Origin: Sperchopsis tessellata
Lineage: Eukaryota; Arthropoda; Insecta; Coleoptera; Hydrophilidae
Assembly (NCBI GenBank): GCA_033557685.1
Contig: JAWQRN010000291.1
Coordinates: 1-32,069 of the forward strand
Length of the DNA stretch: 32,069 bases
Direction of reading: 5' to 3'
The translations under genes and the position numbers were made by a program. Shown here piece after piece: positions 1-9,900 of this stretch. Each line of letters opens with the position of its first letter. The stretch's first letter is position 1. The notes under the pieces are model-generated. The model had not been told where the DNA came from. It did not search any database and was given only the letters and a program-made list of their open reading frames with translations.

Positions 1-30
1 ATATATATATATATATATATAAATATATTA
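1..30. repeat. (AT)n microsatellite at left edge
   Basis: Simple AT dinucleotide run at the edge of the window, inside TATDN1 intron 2. No function is implied. Confidence 0.9.
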
Positions 31-121
31 TAATCTTATTTGTATCTGTATGTATGAACTTCAACATCAAAACAATAGTAGTTAATATCAGAACGTAATA
101 ATAAAATATTTGAAAGATTAC

Positions 122-385
122 CATCTGTATTTGCAATTTCTAATGCTTTTAAGCTTTCTTCATGGTTTCCACCAGTTATAATCATTCTGCTGAGTCCATG
201 TTCCCAGCTTCTTTTGAGGACATATTCGATGTCTGATTCATGTTTTTTAGAGCCATTGTACACTCCTGTATACATGGCATCAGTGAGGTTTGCACCAATA
301 TCTAAAATGTGATCAAATTAACAGTATTGTACAAAAATATTTAAAACTTAAGTTACTTACCTATGAATCTTCTGATTTTCGACAT
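122..385 (-). CDS. TATDN1: TatD-family DNase TATDN1, 5' exons only (partial)
   Basis: Two exons on the minus strand. Exon 1 is 385-361, encoding MSKIRRFI plus the first base of the next codon. A 59-nt GT-AG intron (360-302) follows. Exon 2 is 301-122 and ends at a GTAATC donor; the rest lies left of the window. The joined N-terminus reads FIDIGANLTDAMYTG, the beta-strand 1 region of the TatD metal-dependent nuclease fold in its TATDN1 form (NLTD in place of the bacterial HxHLD-like motif). MIITGGNHEESLKALEIA follows, matching the next conserved block. Family members are divalent-metal 3'-5' exonucleases/endonucleases. The start codon is chosen because exon 1 splices in frame into the conserved block. 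The gene is head-to-head with FAM20B. The metal ligands further downstream are outside the window, so activity cannot be judged. Confidence 0.9.
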
Positions 386-481
386 GTTTTACACTTTTTC
401 CGTCCTTAAATCTGTATTATACGAGATAATTTCTCTCTAACCTAAAAAATTAAAAGTGAAAAATGAATTTAAAGCAGAGTG
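386..481. promoter_or_regulatory. Compact bidirectional promoter TATDN1/FAM20B
   Basis: Only 96 bp separate the two divergent start codons (385 on minus, 482 on plus), so both core promoters and both 5' UTRs must lie here or overlap the first exons. No convincing TATA box is placed. The stretch is AT-rich with pyrimidine-rich patches (for example around 430-440). Confidence 0.6.
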
Positions 482-492
482 ATGATACGTAA
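463..492 (+). other. Nine-codon uORF overlapping the FAM20B start
   Basis: An ATG at 463 with an AAAA context opens a nine-codon frame ending in TAA at 490-492. It overlaps the FAM20B ATG at 482 in another frame. It matters only if FAM20B transcripts start upstream of 463, which the sequence does not show. Confidence 0.4.
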
Positions 493-3400
493 ACGTAAAA
501 TTATACTGTTGTTTATAGCAGTTTTTATTATATTTTTAATATTTATCGGATGTTTTATGAACATACTTTCAAATTCTGAAAATATACCTCGATTTGGATC
601 CACTAGCTTTGAAGCGAAAATACGACAGGAACAAGCTAAACTATCTGCAGAATACAAAATAAGACATTTGAACTACGATAATGTGAGTAATTCTTTCATC
701 AAAAACTTAAAACATGCCGGTGGTGTTGAAAACTTGAAAGATTTATGGAATTCGGCTAACTCATGGGTGTCCAAAACCCAGTTGTACTCTGTTCAAGATC
801 CAAATTTGGGAAAGGTTTGGAATGCTATGAGAACGGCCAAAATTTTAAAAGTAGATTTGGACACGAGAGGAACTCAATTGAAATTTTTACTGACCTTGGA
901 GGTAAGAAAAAATAAATGAAATATTTTTATTTTGGGTCCAGAACTCATGTCCTTTTTGTCACCCGAAAAGCTTTTGTACAATTTTCTCAATATTCAAATA
1001 CGTTTTTTTTTTACTTAATATTATTTTTAGGGTAATCAAGAAGTGGTCTTTAAGCCAAAATGGTATGAAAAAGAAAGAGTTATAGAAGGTCCAGTATATG
1101 CAGGAAAAGATAGATATGGCTCAGAGATTGTATCGTTTTTCTTGTCAGCCATTTTGAACAAACCGTTAGTACCTATATCAGCCCAAAGAACAATTAAAGT
1201 CAAGTCTGAGTTCCTGCCCGTTGCATCAAAACGCCTTTTGGCTACAGTTTTTGAACGAAGAAATCGCACTTGCATTTACGGACATTGCTTTTATTGCAAA
1301 ATGGAAGATCCTATTTGTGAAGATGACAACGGATTATTGACAGGTGCTGTAATTTTTAATATTGATAGGAGTATTAAAAGTTATAGATCACCATGGCAAC
1401 GAACGTACAAAAAATCTAAACAGGCCACTTGGGAAACCAATGATAATTTTTGTAGGTAAGTATGCGGTATTAACTTTAATGTTTTTTTTTAAATTTTAAT
1501 ATATATTTCCTTGCATATGTGAAGGCAAAATAAATGAACCTATGAACCGAAGTTGTCTAGCTCATCCGTAGCATTATTTCCTGAAATTTCTTGAAGCCAA
1601 GAATTATCTAGTGAGGATTCCAGAAGCTATTTTCGCAGATAGTTCTCTTCTGTTTTAGTCTGTTGATGATTTTCTTGCGCATAGATTAAAATCTGAAAGA
1701 CCTCAATGCTCCCAAAAACTTTTGCGTTCTTTGAGATTTTAGTGTATGCACAAGAAAATTTTTAACATTCGATTCTAAATAGTTTCATTAGCCAGTTTAC
1801 ATTAAGGGCTTTAAATATACCTAAAGTATCTTCAAGATTTGGCCTGGGGTGCAGAATTTTCGCCCTGGGAGCCTCTATAAATATTACCTACACAGGAATT
1901 CTTTCCTCTACAGTTATCATTAAATACTATCCCCCATGTAAATGCAAGAAGAAGTGTAAGTTTGATGACCTAAACATAATTTGAATAGGATGAAAGTGTA
2001 TTATCTGCTTATCCGTAGGTACTATTACTTTTGTGAAATTATTATTTCATTTTTTGCAGATTGTTGAATGGCAAGATCTCAAAACATCGCATTTATGATT
2101 TAGTAGATACGGCAATATTTGATTTTTTAATTCAGAATGGTGATCGACACCATTATGAAACTTTAGATGACAAAGTGATATTTATAGATAATGGCAAAGG
2201 CCTAGGGAATCCTTACATGCACCATATCGATATTTTAGCTCCTTTATACCAATGCTGCACGTAAGTAATTTAACTTTCCAAGGTTTTTTATTGATCATAA
2301 ATTACAATGGCCTATATTAATAATGTTAAACACTATATCAGTCGGGGTGGCCGTTTGTCCAAAAACACAATGCTGTACCATACTATCAACGATGGGAAAT
2401 AATAGTAGTACAGTAAAGATTCACAAAAGACAACTTCATAAATTGCAACTTTTCACAAAATGCAACATTAAAGACAATAAATTTCATACAACTATCACTA
2501 ATTGCAACAAAAAAAAAAAAATGAAATAAAATGTAAAAATTGGAGATTTTACAGTGTATTAAGAAAAATGCATCAACAAAAACAATACGGGACAAATTGA
2601 AAGTTCATAGAAGCACTTTTACTAGAATCTGGAAGAATAAAGACAAAATGTGATTTCGCCAAACGATCCATAATTTCCACATTAAAGGTAAGGGTCACCA
2701 ACATTGCAAATCCGTAGACCGAAAAGGCACTGTATGAGTGGTTTCTCAATGAGAGAGTTAGGCACAATATAGTATCTGATTAAATTTTGCTGCTGAAAGC
2801 ACTAGATTTCCACAGAGAATTAAATCCTGGCATCAAATTTGAAACTAGTCATGGTTGGTTGCAGAAATTTAAAAAAAGACATTCCGTTTGTCTTTTAAAA
2901 GTTTGTGGAGAGAAGCTTTCCTCTAATAAATCTGCAATTCCTCAATTTGTTCAAAATCTAGGGAAATAATCATAATCATACCCTTCAACTGGATAACACA
3001 AATTGCCTTTGATGATTATAGGAAAATCAAAATTCCACAAATGTATTATCGGTCTTCAAAAAATGTTTGGTAAACGCGGGGACTATTCAGGGAATGGTTT
3101 TTTGACGTATATGTGCCACAAGTAGGACAAAATTTAAATTCAAAAAATTTACCACCAAAAACTGTCCTCGATAATGCAAGTGCACATTGCAATGAAGATG
3201 AGATAACAACTGAAGATGGAAACATTAGCGTTTACTTTTTTCCTCCAACACCACTGTCATACTGCAACCGTTAGATCAATATACCATCAAAACGATGAAA
3301 CAAATTTATAGAAAGAAACTTCTGTTTAATATAATTTCAAACCCTGGAGAGAACTTAAATGATAAATTAAATGAAATAAATTTAAAGGAAGTTGCATTTC

Positions 3401-4394
3401 TTATTATTGAGGCATGGAGTGATGTGAGTGGATCTATTATTTCTAATGGGCTAAAAACACTTGTTGTTCATTTTAAGATAAATCCCAATGAGTTGTTAAC
3501 AGATACCATTTCAGCATATTCTACTTTTGATGAGGAAGGCGAAGTACCTTTAGCGCATTTGTATCTTCAAGTTGTTCCAGACATTAACTTAAAAGATGAT
3601 GAAATAATACATTGGGCATGTGGAGTGAATGAAAATACCGGAACTCTAATCACCGAGGAAGGAATATAATTGATGAATTTCAGCAAGTTAATAATGATGG
3701 TAACAACGACTTTACAGCAAGGTCAGAATTAAATGGTGAGGTGCTTTAAGTTTAAACATCATCATGAACTATGCGGAGAGTAATTTATCTCTAGAAGAAG
3801 ATTTTCTAAGGAAAATAAGAGAAAGTTATTTCTAGTATAATGAAATAGATATGTCATTATAGGAAGTTTTAAGTTTTTTCATTAGATTTAAATTCATGTT
3901 AGAAACTTATTATGTTCATTAAATATTATTTGTTAAAAAAATTGTTTTGTTAATAAAAAATATATATACACCAATTTCATAAATTGCAACACAATTCACT
4001 AATAGCAACTTTAATAAACAAATTGTTGCGTTTTGTTAATCTTTACTGTATTTACAAATATTTAAATATTGTTGGGCTATTTTAAATATAAAATTTTTTG
4101 GTTAATATCTTGAAAGTAGGAAAGAGATTTTCCAGACCTCTTTTAACTTTAAAGGTCATTAGCCATCTTAATCTATATTTAAATTTTTTTGTTTACAGAC
4201 TTCGAAGTAATACTTGGAAACGTTTACTTGAATTATCAGGGGGTTTATTAAAGGAGACCCTCCTTAATATGCCTGATATTGACAAAATTGTGACTCAAAA
4301 TCATATCGAAGCGATCAATGAACGTCTATTAATAGTTTTTGCAGCTGTTGAATACTGTAGAAATAGGAACAAAATATATCATAATTTATTTTAA
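482..4394 (+). CDS. FAM20B: Glycosaminoglycan xylosylkinase, FAM20B type
   Basis: Four exons: 482-901, 1031-1455, 2060-2260 and 4199-4394. All introns are GT-AG and the frame stays open across every junction, giving 413 aa, close to the ~409 aa of vertebrate FAM20B. Residues ~6-26 are a hydrophobic signal-anchor, as expected for a type II Golgi membrane protein. The C-terminal kinase domain has VFKPKW (candidate nucleotide-binding Lys148), RYGSEI (candidate Glu172 partner), GDRHHYE with catalytic Asp310, and FIDNGKG with metal-binding Asp325. Cysteines in exon 2 (CIYGHCFYCK, PIC) and in YQCCT fit the family's disulfides. FAM20B phosphorylates the 2-O of xylose in the proteoglycan linker, promoting chain extension. 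The annotated ATG at 482 follows an in-frame GTG at 479. AATAAA occurs at 4418. FAM20B is preferred over FAM20C from the exon 3-4 sequence. Confidence 0.93.
1456..2059 (+). other. FAM20B intron 2
   Basis: A 604-nt GT-AG intron. I see no coding remnant, repeat or RNA gene in it. Confidence 0.6.
2411..4048 (+). mobile_element. Degenerate Tigger/pogo-family DNA transposon
   Basis: A 1,638-bp element inside FAM20B intron 3. Both ends begin CAGTAAAGATT; over the first 18 bases the two inverted ends differ at one position. They are flanked by TA on both sides (2409-2410 and 4049-4050), the TA duplication typical of Tc1/mariner-type elements. Subterminal regions carry several TTGCAAC-like boxes, including a direct repeat TTTCATAAATTGCAAC near both ends (about 2434-2449 and 3975-3990), plausible transposase binding sites. 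Coding content is a broken pogo/Tigger transposase. Orientation follows that remnant. Confidence 0.9.
2620..3672 (+). pseudogene. Broken Tigger/pogo transposase
   Basis: Recognisable blocks in order, in shifting frames: LYEWFLNERVRHNIVSD and then HGWLQKFKKRHSV (about 2720-2965), the CENP-B-type DNA-binding region; a decayed centre near 3160-3260 reading like the DNAxxH and FFPPTPLS region of the DDE catalytic core; and YRKKLLFNII...VAFLIIEAWSDV (3295-3669), the C-terminal part of the transposase. Multiple stops and frameshifts make it non-functional. No intact DDE triad can be read. Confidence 0.85.
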
Positions 4395-4702
4395 GATTTG
4401 TCCATCTTATATTTTTTAATAAATCTTATTATATCTATGTATGACTTTATATTTAATCCCTTTTTTAACAACTAGCCTATGTCTTTTTTTAGAATTCTTG
4501 TTTATATAATAAGATAAATCAAGTAATGGTGAATATAAAATATAAATCAGGCAAAAAATCCATTTTAATGAGTCTTGAATACGTTTGCACTCAAAAATTA
4601 AATATAATAACACAAAAAACTATTTTAAAAAAATATAATTTTTTCAATTGTTTTCGTTACTTTTTATAATTTAATTGGAAGATTATTGTATTCAACCATA
4701 TT
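4395..4702. other. FAM20B 3' flank
   Basis: AT-rich spacer between the FAM20B stop and the Penelope-like element. It holds the likely poly(A) signal AATAAA at 4418-4423. Nothing else is supported. Confidence 0.6.
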
Positions 4703-4953
4703 AAAATTATAAGAAATAATAGTCTTGGTCCAAAAATATATTTTATGGAATAACGTTTCGGATTTTACTGCATCATCAGTTCAAAAAAAGGAAAAAACAA
4801 AAGTAAGACTTACTATAAACAAATTAAATTTAGATTTTGACATGTTGAACAAACTAATATTTAAATAAACAAAAGGTATAGGAAGAGTATATAAAAATGG
4901 AATTTAAATTTAAGAATACCTGAAAATAAAATATAAGGCAAACTGGGAGATCA

Positions 4954-5184
4954 TTCCATACAAGAATTTCCAAACATTTCACTTGTGTAAAACATCGACG
5001 TACAACTTCTAATTTTGCAGTTAATACTGAAAATCACAAGTTTGATACCGATACTTGTGTAAAATACCTTCATTACTATAATAAGGGACCCAGGCTTAAT
5101 ATCGCAGAAAACATTCAGATTGCGAAATTTCTTAAATCTCGATCCATCTTAAATGACAAAGTTTATTTTGTTTATTTTATCTAA
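4954..5184 (+). pseudogene. GIY-YIG endonuclease C-terminus of a Penelope-like element
   Basis: An open stretch of 76 codons without an initiating Met, ending in TAA at 5182-5184. It reads FHTRISKHF near the start, then TTSNFAVNTENHKFDTDT, KYLHYYNKGPRLNIAENIQI and SRSILND. The pattern of R...KH, SNFA..., a spaced NH.F, then LH....KG..LN..E...I and ILND is the C-terminal half of the GIY-YIG domain of Penelope elements. The catalytic GIY-YIG motif and the reverse transcriptase are absent, so it is a fragment. Confidence 0.75.
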
Positions 5185-5699
5185 ATTTTACAAACAATAT
5201 GTCTTAATTGCATTATCAGGTACTCTTCAATTTAAATTCAATTTTTAAATATGTATATCAGTAAGTAATCTTTATTAACCCATTAAAAGATGGAATCTAT
5301 ACATAAGCTCACAATGTAATTTAATTTTGGTCAATATCAATTATTGTCATATTACATAGAACAATTTTAAACATATTTATAAAAACATTTCAAGGCGTCG
5401 GAAAAGCCAATTTAAAAATCAAAATCCAAAAACTCGTCTACACTATAAAATGGGTTTATTATAAAACTTAAGCCCCATATATATAGGTGATCTTATATAG
5501 AAATCCGAACATGGTATACCTAAGTGAAAATTTGCACCCGATCTTGTGCTATATCTGTGTACATCATTTGCAATTGCAGATTTGTCCTTATGTTTGCGAA
5601 TTAATGACCCATTTCCAGAATAAACAGTGCCACCATCGTCAGTATACCGCTCTGGACAAACAAACGTCTGCGGTGATTCTGGGCTTCGGCCGCCAACAT

Positions 5700-6260
5700 A
5701 GATCTAACAGCATGCTTCTGAGCAACCAGAATTATAGTCATGTTTTTGAGAGATGTGAATCCTCAGATGCTTAGTGTGTATCGCATTCGAAAAGAGCAGA
5801 ATAGAGACCGTTCTAGCAGACGCAGAATCGAGCTCCCTGTATAGAGTTTTTATAGCAAAACAAGCAGAAGTCATTGCATTTGCAATATCCCGTACATGAG
5901 GGGTCCACATAAGCCCATTATCAATCAGTAATCCCAAGAACTGAAGAGTATCTGCTCGCAATAGATCCACGTGGTTAACTTTTATTGTCAGATCTATATC
6001 CGACTTGAAATGTACATATTTTGTTTTTTAAGCATATTCAACTATTGTCTTTAAGTCTTGATTTATTTTACTTTCAAGCAACACCGGAGTCGCAACTTTC
6101 CAGAAAAAACAAGTGTTGTCGGCAAGTAAGGTAAACCTAGCCGATACATTTGACAGAGCCATGTCATTTATGAAAAGCAAAAATAGTAATGGACCAAGCA
6201 CAGAGCCCTGAGGATCACCACAGATATTCCGCAAATACCCCGACGTCAATTGATACTCCT
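5700..6260 (-). pseudogene. LINE (non-LTR retrotransposon) RT fragment
   Basis: Two minus-strand pieces in different frames. 6249-6028 reads PQGSVLGPLLFLLFINDM followed by LLADNTCFFW, the RT palm with ADDT changed to ADNT (second catalytic Asp lost). 5970-5704 reads LQFLGLLIDNGLMWTPHV, the thumb/connection region of Jockey/CR1-like elements. It lies inside the Penelope-like element, so it is a nested insertion or a rearranged piece. Confidence 0.8.
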
Positions 6261-6471
6261 CACTCCTGATACACTAAGAACTTGACACTCATTTACATGG
6301 TGTATTAAATTAAAATGCTTTCTATACTTTTTGTTTATTTAAATATTAGTTTGTTTGATACGATACAATTAGATGCTTTTTACTTTTTTAGATCTGATGA
6401 TAGAGTAAAATCAGAAAACGTTATTTAATAAAATATATCTTTCGACCAAGACTATTATTTCTTATAAATTA

Positions 6472-6989
6472 ACTTTTTATAGTTTATCCTTTTTGTGTTT
6501 GTAAGTGGCAAGGGAAATTTAGCGATAAAAACGCTTGAAGATTAAGTGATTTTAGTTCCAACAGACTGAATATGGACCGTTTTGCTCTTTGCAGGTTTCG
6601 TCAGTTTGCCTTGAATTGAAAAGTTCTAAACCATTACAAATCTAGATTTTCAACCCTAAGATCAATTCTGAAATGATTCAAAATATGTCTGTTGATTCTG
6701 CTGCTTAAGCACTATACGACTCAAGCTAAACTGACTATCAAATAAAAAAACGATTTATATTCGGTCTGGTAGAAGCACATATTATCTGTATGCTTGTTCT
6801 AAATATAATAATAATTGCTATCCTTTTGACTAAAAAATAAATTATTTTCTAAGCTTCTGAATATGTCAAAGAAAGAATTGGTCACCTACCATAAATTTAA
6901 ATATCAAAATTTTTACCTATCCATTACAAATATACACCGAATGTCAAACGTGCATAACCTCATATTTGTAACGTTATTTGAAGAGAAAG
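6472..6989. promoter_or_regulatory. Spacer and likely DHX30 promoter region
   Basis: AT-rich stretch between the Penelope-like element and the DHX30 start codon. No TATA box or other defined motif can be placed. The promoter is inferred from position only. Confidence 0.35.
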
Positions 6990-9900
6990 ATGTTCAATTT
7001 ATGTCTTTTAAACAGAAATATAAATAAAATGAATTTAATACACAGTGCTCCCTTATCAACTTTACTACAGAAAACAAATATAACGAAAATTAATAGTGTG
7101 TTATGGAGAAATGGTTTTAAATTAATTTCTAACCTAAATGGAAACAATTCGAATAATATAAGATATTACAGCATAAGAAATCTTCAAAATATTAGTATAC
7201 CAAAAAATACATACAATTTTACAAAGTGTTTCCTTAATAACCATGTAATAAGCCATTTATATAAGCAAAACAGGACTTTTACTACGTATGATACCCCTAT
7301 TCGTAGACACCAGCGACATGGAAGTTCTAAAATCAAACATGAAGAACCAATTAGCATTCATAATGAAGAACATATTGAGAACATTCATGAAGATGAACTT
7401 GAACATGCAAGAAAGTTGTATCCCATGCCTACGAACACTCTTAATAACGTTTTTCAAATGGTGTCTATGGAATTAAAAAAACCAGAATTGAAACTTACTC
7501 CGACATATAAACATGTGAGAAAAGGTAAAAACATTATTTTTTGGACTTGTGTGTACCATGTGAAATGGCCAACGGATGAAAAATTCACTCACACAGGATT
7601 ATCGAAACAAGATGCTACACACAAAGCCGCTTTAGCCGTTTTAATATGGCTGAAGAAAAATGGAAAGATTAACAAATTCGGGCAGCCATTACTGTATGAT
7701 GCTGAAGAAACTTCCAAGATTACCAAAGGAAAAGCTTCTTCATTATTTTTAAATAAACATACAGAGGATAAGATGAACGAGTTTATAAATTTGTACGAAA
7801 AAGAGTTCCTACCACATGTAGTGAAAGATCTAGAGAAACCCGTGGAAAGTAATGATTTACCTCAGGAAGAGGTTGAACATTATGAAAAATTATGGCCAGA
7901 GCAAAGGCAAAGAATTATGGGAGATGTTAATCGGAGTTTATATTATGCAAGAGAGCCGATGCAACTACCAATTTCTGATTTTCGGTAAGTTAATATATTT
8001 GAAATATATCCACGGTAAATTCATGCTTAACGGACTCTGACTTAACCGATTTTTCATTTAATTGACAAAATTTCATGGACCTGACATGACATTGGGTGGT
8101 ACTTCCCTGACTTATATGATATTGGGTATGTATGTACTTCTCCTAGTTATATGATATTCATTATGTATGTACTTTTCCCATATTCCAAATACTTATAATA
8201 TAAAAACTTGTTTGTTGTAAGTGTAAATTATTCAGTGTATTGGTTGAATATATCTCTTAAGTAAACTTTGGCTTTTGAAGAGTACGTTTCATGCTTCAGC
8301 CTTGCTAAAAACATTGGGAGATGAGATCTCACACCAGTCGTCGGTGGTATTAAATAAATGTTTCTTAAAGGGCATCTATCCAAATGAAATAAAGATGGTA
8401 GTCCAATAGCTATACTACCATCTATTAAAAAAAAAAAAAACTTTTGACAATGCAATTAAGAATAGGTTAAAGAAATACTTTGAAGTATATCAAGTTTTTA
8501 ATGTTAACCAGCATGGATATTTTGCAAAAAGTCAACAATGGCGGTAGAGGTCATGAGAAAAATCACGTAAGTACTTGATAAGAAAGAGGAAGTTGAAATT
8601 GCTACGTTTGACCTTAGTAAGGCTTTTAATACAGTGGGAGCAGTATCTCTTAACAACTGAAACTAGATTGTGGCATCCTTCAGGGTTCCATCCTTGGTCC
8701 ACTGTTCTTAATGGTGTAAATGAACGACCTTCTAGATAATGTATCTGAGGTTTAAGCTTGAATTCTTTATACTGATGATACATCTTTTCTGACTGCTGGA
8801 AATTTAACCATCGATATTAAAACATAAGCCTATCAGACTCTCGTGGAAGTAAAATTATGGTTTGATGTGTACAGCTTGAAACAACGTAGTTAAACCTGAA
8901 ACAATGTCAACTAGATTTGGGACTGAAACTACTTCATATAAGTTTCCGGGGCTGTAACTGAATTGCAGGTCGAATTGGTACATATTGGAAATTTGTAGAA
9001 TAAACATATACATATTACAATTAATGATTTTAATTAAGACAAGACAATAAAATGCTCTTTATTCCAAGCAGACATCATGCCTATAGAATCTTAATACCAA
9101 TCTAAAATTTTTAAAAATTAATTATTTTACCCAGTTTGCTTAGCTTTGACAAAGAGATCATCTCAGGTTGAGATTATCTTTGGTGTTATATGCTATTCGA
9201 CGTATATGAAGAATTATTGTTGTTATTGTGTTCAGAACAACCTATTTTGCTCTCTTCTAATTTCATCTTGTCTGTGGGGACTTTTGGTAATAGAAGCAGA
9301 AGGTGTTTTAGAACACTATTTTGCACTTCAACGTTTTGTTCAAGAAATGTTTATATTAGTATAAATTTAATTGTAGTTAATATCATGGAACAAATAAAGG
9401 CTTATTTATAACTGACCTATTTTTGCTATTATTCATTTTAGAAATCAGATCAAGGAAATGGTAGCAGAAAATAGAGTAGTTATAATTAAAGGGGAACCAG
9501 GTTGTGGAAAAAGCACACGAGTTCCACAGTATATTCTTGAAGCATGGGCGGAAAAGGATACATTTGAAAATGAACCATGTCGAGTAATAGTAACCCAACC
9601 TAGAAGAATAGCAGCTATATCTTTAGCAGAAAGAGTTGCTAATGAACGTGCAGAAAATGTAAGTATTTTTGTACATTTATTTCTTGGTTAAGGTAATGGA
9701 TGAGCCCTATAATAACCATTGCTTTTTGTATTGAATCATCTCATCATCATCAAGTAATCTGAAAAAGGTAGTAATCTAAAGGATATATTTTTAGAGCCTT
9801 ATAAATTTTTGAGTATTGTAAATTTTTGTATTAACCCCGATGAAAGTATTATATTTGCCCCATAGAAAAGTATCTTATGGGATTTAGTTATTATTTACAA

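Larger units (their letters stand above)
4703..6471 (+). mobile_element. Penelope-like element with inverted terminal repeats
   Basis: The two ends are long inverted repeats. The left arm is about 4703-4895 and the right arm about 6300-6471. They share the outer ~80 bp almost fully (AAGAAATAATAGTCTTGGTC and beyond) and an inner block around ACAAACTAATATTTAAATAA. Between them, on the plus strand, is a GIY-YIG endonuclease C-terminus of the type found only at the end of Penelope-like reverse transcriptases. Inverted terminal repeats are a known arrangement for these elements. The reverse-transcriptase part is missing, and a LINE fragment of another class sits in the right half. The terminal repeat has a CTGATGA...GAAA motif resembling the hammerhead motifs known from this class, but degenerate. 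Confidence 0.75.

Noticed and set aside
5487..5774. 95-codon plus-strand frame in the Penelope-like element
   Set aside because: It partly overlaps the antisense LINE fragment and has no recognisable domain.
6393..6420. Active hammerhead ribozyme in the Penelope-like terminal repeat
   Set aside because: CTGATGA and GAAA are present, but neither copy gives a convincing stem II or a stem I flanking a cleavage triplet. Kept only as a resemblance.
4701..6475. TTAA target duplication (piggyBac-like) around the inverted repeats
   Set aside because: TTAA occurs near both ends, but at unequal distance from the repeat and in very AT-rich DNA. The GIY-YIG remnant points to a Penelope-like element.
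7257..7476. Short frames overlapping DHX30 exon 1 in other frames
   Set aside because: They are shadows of the long coding exon, which has conserved protein content in its own frame.
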